Assembly: GCF_964340395.1 (NCBI RefSeq)
Contig: NC_135551.1
Span: 24,390,003-24,454,002 of the forward strand
DNA: 64,000 bases
DNA from: Glandiceps talaboti
Taxonomy: Eukaryota > Hemichordata > Enteropneusta > Spengelidae
Reading direction: 5' to 3'
Position numbers and translations under genes: made by a program. The notes below the pieces were generated by a model, which saw only the letters and a list, made by a program, of their open reading frames with translations, was not told the origin of the DNA and ran no database searches. Positions 23,548-35,480 of the stretch are shown in pieces (position 1 is the first letter of the stretch; the number at the start of each line of letters is the position of its first letter).

Positions 23548-26500
23548 CTTGATCTGGATCTAGACTTGCGTTTGCGACTTGACTTCTTACCAGACCTGCT
23601 TCCATGTGACCGTTCCAGTGAACTTTCACGTGAATAACCACGGCGACGATCTTTCTTGCTTGAGCTTGAGTACCTTGGAGACTTGGAACGACTTCTCTTC
23701 TTGCTTTTCTTTGACTTTGCCTTCAATCGGGAGGAGGAACTGTCACTATCTTTATCTTTAGAATATGACCTGCGGCTCTTTCTTGACCTTTCCCTGGAAG
23801 ATGATCTACTATCACTTTCGGAAGAGATGCTTCGGCTGTGACGCTTTTCCTTGTGTTTCCTCTTTTTTCTGGAACGTGACGTACTGCGACTACGACGAGA
23901 AGAACGATATGAGTCTTTCCTAGGTGATCGACTCTTTGAGCGTGAACGTCTGCTACTGTATTTACGTTTCTTAGATCTTGTTCTAGATGATGTGCTTTCA
24001 TAACTGTCACTTCTATATTTGTCATAATCCCTATCTTTACTCCTTCTGCGATGCCTTTCCCGTTCCCTATCCCGTTCTCTATCCCTTTTCTTGTACCTAT
24101 CCCTACTTCTACTCCGTCTTCTTGATGACTGTCTATCATAGCTACGGTCATATGACCTGGACCTATCCCTTTTCCTTCTCTTGTCTCTGCTTCTATACCT
24201 ATCACTTTCCCTATCCCTTTCCCTATTCCGACTCTGTGATCTTGACCTCCGCCTATCCCTACTGCGAGAATTGCTACGACTTCTAGAGTACGACCTATTA
24301 CGATTCCTACTTTTCTTGGGTGTTGGTGAGCTACTACTTCTGCTGCTAGTGCTACTATTACTGCTACTACTACTACTACTGCCACTATCAGAGTCGGACT
24401 CACTGTCTCTTTTCTTATCTTGTTTAGATACACTTCTCTTTAATTTAGATTTCATCCTATCCTTATCACCGACTGGACTTTTTAGTTCTGGACTCTTTAA
24501 AGCACTCTCAAGGAAAGGTATACTACTACGATCATAGTCCTCTGGTAGTTTAAGAAATGGTTTGGTTTCTTTCACAGGGCTCAAAAGTTTCTTTTGCGGC
24601 AACTCTAACTCTGATTTCTCATTATGATTCCTATCTTCTCGTTCCTCCTCCCGTTTCTCATTTTTATCTCCTTCTTCTTCCTCCACCTCCTCCTCTTCCT
24701 CGCTTGATTCTATGAGAGAAACAATGTTTCAAACTTAGTACCTCAAACAGCAAATACATGGATGGGTGTAACTGACACAATCCTATGTGATTCAACCAGG
24801 ATTGAACAAATGTCTCTCAAGTGTCACATTTCACGTCTTGGTCTCACCCAAAGTTTACTCTTTATCTTCCCTCAATATTGCGACTCCAAAGTGGGTAACA
24901 AGACCTAAGCCAGGAGGGGTAGAGTTGAACATAGTAAATGAAACTACCTTGAAGACTTTCTTGTTTCTTTTGAAATGCTAATTGTTTTTGTCTTATTCTT
25001 TCCTGTAACTCTTCATCACTGTCTGTGTCATCTTCTTCCTCATCTTCACTTGCTGAACCATAAGCTGCCACACCTGTAACAGAGGGCCAGAGGTCAGTTC
25101 TAACTTATGCCTTCGTTTACACTAAAAATGTCTTTGTAAGCGTCACAAGTATACAAGATCTGCCTGAACTATCCAGCATTTTACAATTGATTCCTACCTA
25201 CACTTATGATACAAGGTACATAAGATAATGTGGGATTACTAGACTACCCCCCCCCCCCCCCCGAATATTAATTTATCGTACCTGACAGGACATTTATATT
25301 AAATGTAGAGTTCTAGTTTTCAACAGTAACGCATCTAGATAAACTTGCTGTTATAGACCTAAAACCATTAATCTTATAAGACTGGGTACAGGACTCATCT
25401 GAGTTGCATTCAAAGGTGGTAATCTGCAACAAATTTTCTAGAATTTTTACACTTTCCTTTCCCACTTATAGATATTCGTTTGTAGCATTCTAACTTATAA
25501 CTGTACTTTGTTTCCATGACTGCATCAATCTTTGACACAAGTAACAAGTTAAACTACAGTTTAGAGTCAGTAACTAAATTATTTCTGTGTCAAATTTTTG
25601 CTCATACCAGTGATGTAGAAAATTTCACCTACAACCGGGTAAACAGGACAGATAGCCAGAAAATGAGTGTTTGGAATTAATTGAACTAAAATGGTAAGAA
25701 TTCTCAAATGGATAAATCTAGTATTTTCATAGCCGGAAATTTGTTGTACGACAATGGATTATTCTCGCCTGCTTCCGGCATTTTTTCTACATCACTGTCA
25801 ATTATCTAACTGAATTGATGACTTACCCAGTCCTGTGATAGAAGCCAGTGCTCTTGACTGGGAGAGCTGCTTTGCAGGTGCTTTATATTGTAATAATACC
25901 ACAACAGGAATAAAGGTAAATATACTTGTACAATAACATGACAAGATGTGGGTGGGGGTCGAGACAAACCCACACACAGATACTTTACACGACCTGTGGA
26001 CTATCTTCTAACTTCACAGGGTGATGAAAAATCATAATGTTCCATCCTTCTAGTGAAAGAAGCCTCGTTAGTATATATTTCAAACAGTTCTATCTTTATG
26101 ACATTTGACAAAAAAATTTCAGATCAACTGTGCATTTCATCTAGATTACACATTGATGTCAAATACAAATGTACAATCATACTTATTTACTCAAAACATG
26201 CGTCAAATTTCTCTGATATAAATAAATCGTAGCGTGCGAATTATTGAATTTGTGTTTATTGATGTATTCAGGCAACACTCTTTGTTCAGATGTGATATAT
26301 GTGGTAAAGTTGAGCACCATGTAGCAGTACTTAGAATGTGTGGTTCAAGTATGACAAATTTAAAATTTAGATAATATTCTCGTAAAGACATGTGCAGTAT
26401 TACACACAGATATGAAAGTCTAGTTATTAAGAACTAGAGGGATCAGCAAGAGTGTGAGTGAGTGAGTGAGTGAGTGTGTGTGAATAAGAGTGAATGTATG

Positions 26501-29500
26501 AGGGAGTGTGTGTGTGTGAATGTGTGTGGGTTTGTTTGTGTGTGTGTCTGTGAATGAGTAGCTACCTGTGTGTGTGAATGTGTGTGGGTTTGTGTGAATG
26601 TGTGTGTGAGTGAGTGACTATCTGTGTGTGCACGAGTACTGCATAATACTGCATACAGTTTTGTACTGCATAATAGCTCTGAAACAAAAGCAAGCCTTTT
26701 TAATTCATTTTGACATCATTTGTTTTCAAATTGGCCGAGGAAAAGAGTATTGCTTTCTTTGAGATGACAATTTCGTATCCAAATGGTACCAGTCTGACTT
26801 ACCCCTTCTCAGGGCCTTTGTATAGACTTCTTCAGCAACACTTTCCATCTCTTCACTTGTTACTTCCAATAATATCTCGGTCAACATGCGACGAGTTTTA
26901 ATCACCTGTGTGCAAATAGTACATGCAAATATTTTCATTTTATAAACATACAAGTACAGTTTCTACAGTGACAGTACCACCCACTACACATGAACAAAGA
27001 ATACAGGCTTTTTTCACAACTGTACTTGCAGGTCAAGATTTGCAAACATTTCGTTTTCTAGACATTCTTTTATAAACACGGTGCAGGAAATATAATGGCT
27101 AGCAATAATCTAGAAGAACAAAAATAACCAATTACATCATTTTTACCCTTTCGGTTTACTACATTGCATCCACTGAAACTTGGCTTAGTCATTTTCAAAT
27201 TTAGATTTCTCCCACACACACTCAAAACCTTTCTTTCACATAAGTGCACATACGGATGTACACACAAACATTCCCACACACTCACCAATTCTTGCTGCCT
27301 TTCCAATTCACTTTTAGGTTCTTCTTCAGGAGGAGGAGAATGAAACCTAGATCTCCTCTGCCCCGGAGAAGAAGAATCTCTAGAAGACTTTTTCATCTCT
27401 GCCTCTTCATCACTTTGGTCACTATGGTGATCAGATTTGCCTCCTTCATGTTCCTCATCAGATTCTTCAGAATCCTAAATTAAAAGAGCAGGTACTTGTA
27501 ACTTCGTTATCATATCTACAACAAGCTAAGCACACTGGTTATGGGCAAAGGCTGAACCGTGTCTACTCATTGCAAAAAAAAAAAATCAGGTTTATGCTAG
27601 CGAGTCTAACTCCATTTCTATCCCTATCCCTAACCTAATCTGAGCTCCCTAGCTTTCATATAATTGTATATCTATTCTACAGTTATCCCTCTGTTCTACT
27701 TATCATAGATGACTTCATCAGGACACAACATTTTATAAACTCATTTTTGGGGGTAAATTACATTTGAAGTTAATATAATTATCGATACCTGCAATATACC
27801 ATGATCGGCATCTTATGAAGTCCAAAATAGAATGAAAAGTTCAACCTATTCATAGCATGTCTATAGTACTTGGAAAGGAAGTCAAGGTGTTAAGAAAGGT
27901 ATTAACAAAGAAATCAAATGATTGGGGTTTCTCAGATGTACTTAGGGAGTAAAATTCCATTTCAGGTAATGAGCACTGACTTACATATTTAGATTTAGGT
28001 GGTAGTCCCTGTGCAACCCTAGCTTGGTTCATCATCTCTTGCTCTTCCTTCTTCTGAGCTTCCAATCTCTCTTTCCTTTCTTTCTCTTGTTGCACCTTTT
28101 CAAGCTTCTTTTGTTTTTCTTTTTCCATTTTCTCCAGTCCTTCCCGAATCCAAGCAGGTAGTAATTTCCTTTTGGCAGTGTCTGTATTATAAAAAATTCA
28201 CATGTTACTAAGTACTGTACGCTATGTGTAAATGGTACAATGTTTCTTCAGGTTACAACTTTTTATGTGAGGAAAATAAATTATTTCTTCATTTCCATGG
28301 TAATTTGTCATACTATTAGTCATATATTTTTTTACACAGAAATGACAATTGGAGATAAATGTAAAAACTATTGTCGATGAAAAACTGCCATATGTTCACA
28401 GTTCCCAAGTTTGTCCTATTTTGAAAATCAAACAGAGAAACTGTGATATGAGGTGCTAGGGAGTCAGCACTGTTATTTGTCTATTCATCCTTATCTCAGC
28501 AGCATAAAACTGAAACTGATGTTCTTTCTGCTACTTAACAACTGCGAGATGCCTTCGGGTATCTGCTTTATGTACATTAATTGTATGTCTTTTTTATCAA
28601 AATTATCGCACCATGTATGTAAAAAAAAAAACACCCAGACTTCAACAGACATGCCTATCGGATAACAACTGAACCTAATTCACATACCTAGTACAGGTGT
28701 AGGTTCACTTGATGGAGGTGGGGAGGATGGAGGTGACCTGGTTCTTCTGTCTCTGTTGTAGTCTCTGAAAGGTATATCTCCACCACTACCTCTACTGTCG
28801 TCACCACCACTCCAGTACTGATTATTATACTCACTAGGACCACCATACTGTAAAACAAATCACAAGACTTCAGTATTGTCACTGGTTTTACCTTACAAAC
28901 TGTTAACACAAAGTATAACAGTATATTCATATGAATTCTGCTGAAAAAAAGATGATACAATTACCAGTTTCCATCAGACTTCACTTATGACAGTAAATGT
29001 AACACCAACCTCTGGGACAAACCAGTCATACATGATTGGCAAAAGTTTGAGAAATCGACATTTGCTTGACTGAATTCAATGTCAGTCATACAGATAATAT
29101 AACAAAATAAATTAACACTAGCAGAGGACTAATCCTTTGGTTATTTGTGACCTTTACCTGTTGATAGTTATATTGATTTCCTTCCATAGATTGGTGATTG
29201 TAATCGAAACTCTGCATGGGCACTGTTGGTTCAACAGGAGGCTGACTATGATTGTAAGTCTGAACGCCATGACCATAATCAAATGTCTGTGGCTGGCCAT
29301 CTTTCACTTCTGCAGGGGGAGGCCATCCACCAACTGGTGGTGCCCATCCTGGTCCCCATCCATACTGCATGTTGGGTTGAGTAAACTGACCATCTGCACC
29401 ACCTGGTGGCAGTGGTGGCTGTCCATCCTGTGAATTGTTCTCACCTACTGGAGGCCCATCAGGCATTCCCTTCTCCTGAGCCTCTTTGGCTTGGATCCAT

Positions 29501-30363
29501 TGTTGTGCCAGCACAGCCCAGTCGACTGAAAGATTATGACAAAGGTGATTATCTGTTTAGAATATTCACCAGAAAAAATTTTCAGAAAATATAATAATAA
29601 TGCTTTTAACCATACAATGTAATATATTGAAACTATAGAGAATGTTCAAATTCCCAATTTCAAACAAGTCGTTTAATTTACGGCACTTTTATCATAAATT
29701 TATGAAAATGATCACTTCACTTCACTAATTCATTCATATTGGAGCACAACTGACCCATTTTCCAGGGTACCCAGTGTACATTTATTTACATAACATTAGG
29801 GGTCACCCCCCCCCCCCGTTCATATATTCAAACATACACTGTGGTAGATATTTATACATGTATAAAACATGATTCTCTAGCATTTGTGTTTTGCCAACCC
29901 TGATCCAAAATTGGTACAGTATTGAGTTCAAAGCTACTGCAATAACATCAGTGCCTCAAAATTGCTGTCAAAAAACACAGATATTTCATCACAATCGACT
30001 GTTTATTCTCACAATGCAAGCATTACCTATATCTGCCCTTCAGACTCAGACCATCAAGAGCAATATTTGAATGGATAGCATTTATTCATATATTTATGAA
30101 AATACTGAATTAGTAACATTACGCAGTGTTTTTGATATATCAAGGGTTCCCCAATCATTTTACTGGAGTTCCCCACTAAAATGATGATGCAATGTAAGGG
30201 AAATGCCAGTTCTACTCCTGTTACCAGGGTTCCCAAACCTTGGCAAAAACACTGTTACTTGTCATATTTATTCACACGAGTAAATATATATATATTCACC
30301 TTCTCCACCTTGTTGCATAGGCATTCCCCATTGCTGGGCCTGCCACTGCTGATTTTGCCACAT
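23548..30363 (-). CDS. PNISR: PNISR homologue, SR-like nuclear-speckle protein (9 coding exons)
   Basis: Arg/Ser-rich nuclear protein of the PNISR (SFRS18) family, linked to pre-mRNA processing. Coding exons in transcript order: 30363–30300, 29525–29158, 28847–28688, 28181–27985, 27474–27286, 26905–26803, 25880–25827, 25073–24948, 24709–~23548. Splice sites are GT–AG and phases agree. Conserved blocks seen in order: MWQNQQWQAQQWG, VDWAVLAQQWIQAKEA, LLPAWIREGLEKMEKEKQKK, MLTEILLEVTSEE, APAKQLSQSRALASITGLG, the acidic block with DEELQERIRQKQ, then a long RS domain. The last exon stays open to 23289, adding 85 non-RS residues. The human protein ends just after the same RS tail, so I place a donor at about 23548 (AG then gtggct) and expect a tiny terminal exon downstream. 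That end is the weak point; identity is firm. Confidence 0.93.
25247..25261. repeat. Poly-C run, PNISR intron
   Basis: A homopolymer of about 15 C in the intron between the exons at 25880–25827 and 25073–24948. A shorter C run occurs at about 29808–29817. The exact length is unreliable. Confidence 0.8.
26452..26630. repeat. GTGA / TGTG-rich simple repeat, PNISR intron
   Basis: A (GTGA)n run at about 26452–26476 grades into irregular TG-rich sequence with repeated tgaatgtgtgtgggtttgt. No coding potential. Confidence 0.8.
30124..30254. mobile_element. CAGTGTTTT-family element, PNISR intron
   Basis: About 131 bp with inverted ends CAGTGTTTTTG and CAAAAACACTG. Internal ggttccccaatcattttact and gttaccagggttcccaaacc are shared with 47799–47967. 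It lies about 45 bp from the donor of the exon carrying the PNISR start codon. Confidence 0.75.
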
Positions 30364-30849
30364 CTCACTGCCTTGGTGGTACTGGTGAGTAACTGGAGTA
30401 AAAAAAGAACATATACATAAACCTTCAAATGCAAATAAACGTTCAAATAAATAACCTAAAATAAGACTCTATCATTAACCAGAAATAGACTCTCTGTTCC
30501 TGTTTAATAATTTTTATTTATTTTTACACTCAAATTTACTTCACATGAAAAAAATGTCTATCGCACATTTTTTTCGCAAGGTGAACCTGGAAGTTCACGA
30601 CCTCACCGCACTCCTCTCCATGCTGTTGGTCTCTTGATTGTGCGTCTGGACCTGGCAACTTGTGTTTTGTTGTATGTTTGAGTAACGTAAATAAAAAACA
30701 GCACATTTGACACATGATATAAATATCACTTGTGCATTGTAAAATAACACACGATTTACCAGTTATATCAATACTTCGATGCAGTTTCGCATAAATTCGC
30801 CAGACGATCGCAAAACGATCAACCTGTGAGCGTGACACATGTCATTGAG

Positions 30850-31500
30850 ACAAACAAGAACAAGTCATGGCGGCGCGGCGATGAACACGAACACTTACCT
30901 CTCAAAACTAGAAAGACAAATTTTACCTTGCAAATGCGATCGAATCGGACCTTTACCTACAGATATTGACGGTTCGATAGTTTATCTTCTTTTTGGATAT
31001 ATTACAATACACTTTTCTTCCAAATATGTCAAACAAATAATGAATTCCTTGCGCCCCTTGCATGACCACACCGCATGAGCGCCATTTTGAAATTCAATTA
31101 GCCGGATGTTCTCGAACATTTCCGACCAGTAACGACTCTGAAGTAATGACGATTTTGTGTGTATGTGTCCTTCTCAGACACTGTGAAGCGAAATAAGATC
31201 ATCTCTAATTACAGATTTATTGTTTTTAAGAAGCCCTCAACAATAACGACATCCCTGTCGAAAACGAATTATTACTCGAGTATTCTTCCGAATATTTACG
31301 AATTATGTTAAAATTCAAGGTGAGGAAAGGTCAAAGGTTATATTATTTCAGTCGGCACATTTTTACACGCACCAGCATAGAGTGCATTTTATTACAAATA
31401 CCGTGTTTTAGCTGCAACACATCGGTGCATTGCTGTCTGTAGTGTTACTAACGACGGGTTGGCGTTCACTGGTTTATCCAAGTCTATGCAATTATTCTAA
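30850..31500. promoter_or_regulatory. PNISR/COQ3 divergent promoter region
   Basis: The two genes diverge from here with roughly 0.4–0.6 kb between first exons. The region is relatively CpG-rich compared with its surroundings. It contains CATGGCGGCGCGGCG (30867–30881) and GCCATTTTG (31081–31089), both YY1-like motifs. AGGTCAAAGGTTA (31328–31340), a DR1-like nuclear-receptor sequence, lies about 170 bp upstream of the COQ3 ATG. Motif calls are by eye only. Confidence 0.5.
30899..31050 (-). other. PNISR: Probable non-coding first exon of PNISR
   Basis: A strong minus-strand donor (GAGAG then gtaagtgt) lies at 30899, upstream of the exon that begins with the PNISR ATG. That coding exon has its own acceptor (tttttttactccag) before a 5' UTR stretch. 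A 5' UTR exon here is therefore required by the splicing logic. Its 5' end is not defined. Confidence 0.5.
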
Positions 31501-31501
31501 A

Positions 31502-31965
31502 ATGTCTCTCAGAACTTTTTGCAATTTTTGCCTCCGTCTTGGAAGACAGCGACTTGATGGGACTAATCTGATAAGACCAACCCTTTCCAACTTGCGGAGA
31601 AGTGTCTCAGTCACCAAAGTTCCTTCACGGTATGTTTCATGCAATCATTATAATTATATCTTTGTACTTTCTTTGTCATTTTTCATTGTTAGGAGAGGAT
31701 GTAACACAATGGTGGTGGTGATGATGATGATGATGATGATGATGGTGCCGGTGTGGTGGTGGTGGTGGTGGTGGTGGTGGTGGTGGTGGTCACAGGTACT
31801 CGAATCAATCTGTATAGTGTATGGTTTTTAAAAAAAATATGTATAGTAATATTTACTATACATATTTTTTTTTTACAAAACATACAGATTGATTCGAGTA
31901 CCTGTGGTGGTGGTGGTGGTGGTGGCGGTGGTGGTGATTTAATTCTGTACATGTCTACAGTGTAT

Positions 31966-32004
<39 letters not shown>

Positions 32005-34908
32005 TTGCATCCTTTTTATATAAGGGGCTCAATAAGCATGTTAGGAGCAACACTAGCAGTAGTTGCACTAGCAGAAAAATTAAAATACATACACTACTGA
32101 AAAATGAGAGAGAAGATATATGCTGGCTTTATTTCACCTTCTACATAATCAAAATATTTTCAGAAAGCATTTTCTTTCCTTGACAGATGTGTCTATATTT
32201 TGAGTGATGATCCTTTATTGGATGAACAGAAAAATCAAACCAAAACAACGGAAGAAGAGGTCAAAAAATTCCAACAGTTTTCCCAAGTTTGGTGGAATGA
32301 GACTGGTGATATGGAAGCCTTACATCTTCTGAATAGATTAAGAGTTCCACTTATACGGGATGGTCTTCTTCAAGAGGATGGACGGTCAGCAGAAGGACCA
32401 CTTCCTCTCCAAGGATATCGAGTACTTGATGTTGGATGTGGAGGAGGGATCCTAAGTGAGGTAATGTCATTGTGATAGGGTTTGCCCCATGCCTTGGGAC
32501 AGTAGAGTATAAGAAATGCATATAGAATACACTTTAAAAGACAAACTTTTGTGTGGATCTGCTCTGCTTGAAATCCCCAGTCCACTTTTCATGTAATATG
32601 TCAACAAATAGTTTATCCCATTTTTCCCAGTAACTCATTAATTTTCATTCCCAGTAATGCATTACCGCATTGTTAAAGTTATAGAACATGATTTCACGTG
32701 TACATGGAATGGCAAAGTGGCATTTGCATACAGATATGCAATAATGTTTATGATGTTGCACTCCAGTGTAAATACCAATAGTTTGTTTGCACATTGATGC
32801 AAGTAATCACTGGTACATATTATAAACAATTAAAAAGCATCTCTTTATTTCCAGCCCCTGGGTAGGTTAGGTGCTAATGTGACTGGTATTGATCTGTCAG
32901 AAGAACTCATTGATGTTGCAGAACTTCATTCACTTCATGATCCACTGGTAACTCAGAATGTTAAATATGTGTGTGGTGCTATTGAAGATTTATTGGCTAC
33001 AGAGATGGAGAATTATGACGCTGTTGTTGCATCTGAGGTCCTTGAACATATTGTCGATCTAAGGTCCTTTGTTGAAGTTTGTTGTGATATGGTTAAGGTG
33101 AGTTTGTTCTGCTCATGTCTCATGACCTTTGAATCCATTATGTTGTTAAAGATGTTCTAAATTAAAGACTTTGTTCCATAATCTTACATTTAGAAGGACA
33201 GGAAGGAAGGACTGATATCTGTCAAAATTCCATGTTTGTTGATTTTCTTTTAAAATTGAAAATCATAAGATCAGTCTTCTATTAAAGGCAAGCTGTTTTC
33301 CAATTGCCATCATACTTTGTGTAAGACATGCTTATTCAGTGAGACATTCCTAATAATTTATATTTTTCCTTTATGATGAAGAGAGCCTTCAACCATCATT
33401 CTATAAAGTATAAATAATTATCATGAATGATTAAAGAACTATTGGAACAAAGTTAAGAGGGTCTTCCATGTCAGCTCTATCTAGTTCTGATATCTACAAT
33501 ATTGTAGAGTCATGATGGTCAATTGGTTAGAGTGGCTGGCTTGGATTTGGAATCTGCAAGTTGCAGATTTGAACCTCCCAGTTGCTTTCTTGTTTCTGAA
33601 TGGCTAAAGTCTTAGGCAAGATTTGAACCATGATTGTGTCTCAGTCAACCCAGTTGTATAATTGGGGACCTGGTAGCACAGAGGTTGTAATGTGAATACT
33701 TTAATCCTGTGTGCTGACAGAGGCGGACTGTATGTTCCTTAGGGATTTGTTGAGGATGGAGTATAAAGGGTCGTTGTGTTACTATAGATCTGTGCCAGGG
33801 TAATAATTGTAAAGTGGGAAAACAGTATATAAAAACTAAACATTATTATTATTATTACACTAAATTTGAAATCCATAAATGTATGGACACATGATCATTT
33901 TTTGGTCAGATTGATATTGAAATCATCTTTCTTTTCCTATAGCCTGGTGGTTCTTTATTTATAACAAGCATTAACAAGACTGCCATGGCCTATGCATTGG
34001 CAGTAGTTGCTGCTGAAACTTTCAACATTGTACCAAAAGGATCACATGAATGGGACAAGTTAGTTAGCCTGCAGGAACTTGAAGCTCTTCTCGAAGGCAG
34101 TAAGTGGAGTGACTTACCGGTATTTCTATATCCAGAAATGTTTTATGAAATGATTTCGAAAGTAATGGAGTGCTAATATCTTCATAATTATCCACTGTGA
34201 TAAGTTTGGAGTAAAGAAGATATATTAAGAAAGTATTATTGATATTCTGTAAATTATTTAAACTAATATCTGATAACTAGAACTATGAAAGTATTCCCAT
34301 AAGGTTTCGACTAGAATGTCTCAACATTTTTCACCAAACAGTGTGCATAGTTACACTCAGTTCCATTAGTGATGAATGAAGCAGTATTTTGAACTGTTAC
34401 AAAATTGCAGTGAACTTGTTATCTCTATTCTGTATCTGTACCTGTAAGGTACGCTGTGACGGCGCCCTCACACATTGGTGAACCCCTCTGGTTGGAGGCC
34501 AGTGAAGACAGAGTGACATGATGTATCTTACTGTCTACAAGTCTATCCAAATCCTTACAACAGCTAAACCAAGACTTGTAATAAAAAATTAAGCAATTCA
34601 AAAAAAGAGAAAAGATTTAAGGGAAAAAAGAACAAGTAGCTTTAAATATTGACATGATATAGTTGTCATCGAATGCATTTCTAAATAGTAAGTAAATGAA
34701 TTCTTTTTTTGTCTTAGATGGTTTTCAAGTTCGTTTGGTGCATGGTAGTATTTACAACCCAGTGTGCAAGAAGTGGTCCTGGATTCCAAGCACCAGTGGT
34801 AACTTTGCAGTCCATGCAGTGAAAAGAAGCATGCCAGCTGTGGATGATACAATAGTAGAGGAACCTATAGACACACAAGAACCACAGAAAGAGAGTACTA
34901 GTACATAA
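31502..34908 (+). CDS. COQ3: COQ3 homologue, ubiquinone O-methyltransferase (5 exons)
   Basis: SAM-dependent O-methyltransferase acting on hydroxylated polyprenyl intermediates of coenzyme Q in mitochondria. Exons: 31502–31629, 32187–32460, 32855–33097, 33943–34099, 34718–34908, giving 330 residues with consistent phases. Residues 1–42 are Arg-rich with almost no acidic residues, fitting a mitochondrial presequence. The catalytic fold shows FSQVWWNETGDMEALHLLN, the SAM-binding motif VLDVGCGGGILSE at the exon 2/3 junction, TGIDLSEELI, and ASEVLEHIVD. After that come PGGSLFITSINKTAMAY and the C-terminal NGFQVRLVHGSIYNPV. An ATG-less frame extends further upstream, but 31502 is the first ATG. 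Exon 4 reads on into an intron frame that I rejected, because a good GT donor at 34100 joins in phase to exon 5. Confidence 0.96.
31706..31945. repeat. (GAT)n/(GGT)n repeats flanking a perfect inverted repeat, COQ3 intron 1
   Basis: A (GAT)n then (GGT)n run (31710–31790) is followed by a 116-bp palindromic block (31791–31906), then more (GGT)n. The outer arms of the block, 31791–31815 and 31882–31906, match at 25 of 25 positions starting CACAGGTACTCGAATC. An inner nearly symmetric AT-rich palindrome lies around 31829–31872. Confidence 0.9.
31961..32006. repeat. (TTTA)n microsatellite
   Basis: About 11 tetranucleotide units in COQ3 intron 1. Confidence 0.9.
33507..33860 (+). mobile_element. 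tRNA-related SINE, COQ3 intron 3
   Basis: A-box-like TGGTCAATTGG (33516–33526) and B-box-like AGATTTGAACCTC (33565–33577), then a body with TTGTTTCTGAATGGCTA, ending in a (ATT)n tail at about 33841–33857. A reverse fragment of the same family is at 62780–62897. No ORF. Confidence 0.65.
34442..34538. mobile_element. GTCTGTAAGG-family MITE, copy 3 (COQ3 intron 4)
   Basis: CTGTAAGGTACGCTGTGACG…gcgccctcacacattgg…gtgacatgatgTATCTTACTGTC. Same architecture as copy 1. Confidence 0.75.
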
Positions 34909-34910
34909 AC

Positions 34911-35480
34911 TTGAAAGGTAGTTTTTCATTGGTGACTGAACAGTTTTCATATTTCAATCAACCAATCACTGTACATGTATATCTCAAACTCACTATAGGG
35001 AGAGAATGCATACATTTGAGAGGTAATTCTGCATTGGTCACTGAACAGTTATCATATATGAATCAACCTATCACTGTATTTCTCTCAAACTCCATGGGTA
35101 GAGAGTGCATCTGAGATGTACCAAAGGCTTTTCATTATTGGGCACTAAAATCAACCTATCACTGTATGTCTCTCAAACTCCATGAATAGAGAGTACATAA
35201 CTTTGAGATGTACAACTACAAGAGGTAGTTCTGTATTGGCCACTGAACAGTGGGACACATTCAATGAACCTATCATTTTGTGTCTCTCAAACTGCATGGG
35301 GAGAGAGTGCATTTATTAAATTTAGAGGTACAAGAGGTAGTTTTACATTGGTGAATGAACAATTAGCATGTATGAATCAGCCAATCATTGCATATTTCTC
35401 AAACTCACTTACATGTAAAATATCCACCAAGAGAAAATACATAAGCTTGAGAGGTAATGATGGTAGTTGCACATAGGCAA
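34911..35480 (+). repeat. COQ3: About six diverged ~105-bp tandem units in COQ3 3' UTR
   Basis: Starting three bases after the COQ3 stop codon, units recur near 34913, 35020, 35127, 35222, 35333 and 35451. Each has a gaggtagt…cattgg block, a tgaacagt…atcaacc block, and ctctcaaactc followed by gagagaatgcat or a variant. An AATAAA at 35970–35975 may end the transcript, so the array is probably transcribed in the 3' UTR. Confidence 0.8.

Noticed and set aside
23723-24537. Val/Gly-rich and Leu/Ser-rich frames over the PNISR last exon
   Set aside because: Shifted and antisense readings of the RS-domain codons.
34100-34176. Extension of COQ3 exon 4 to a stop at 34176
   Set aside because: It would drop the conserved C-terminal segment; the GT at 34100 joins in phase to exon 5 at 34718.
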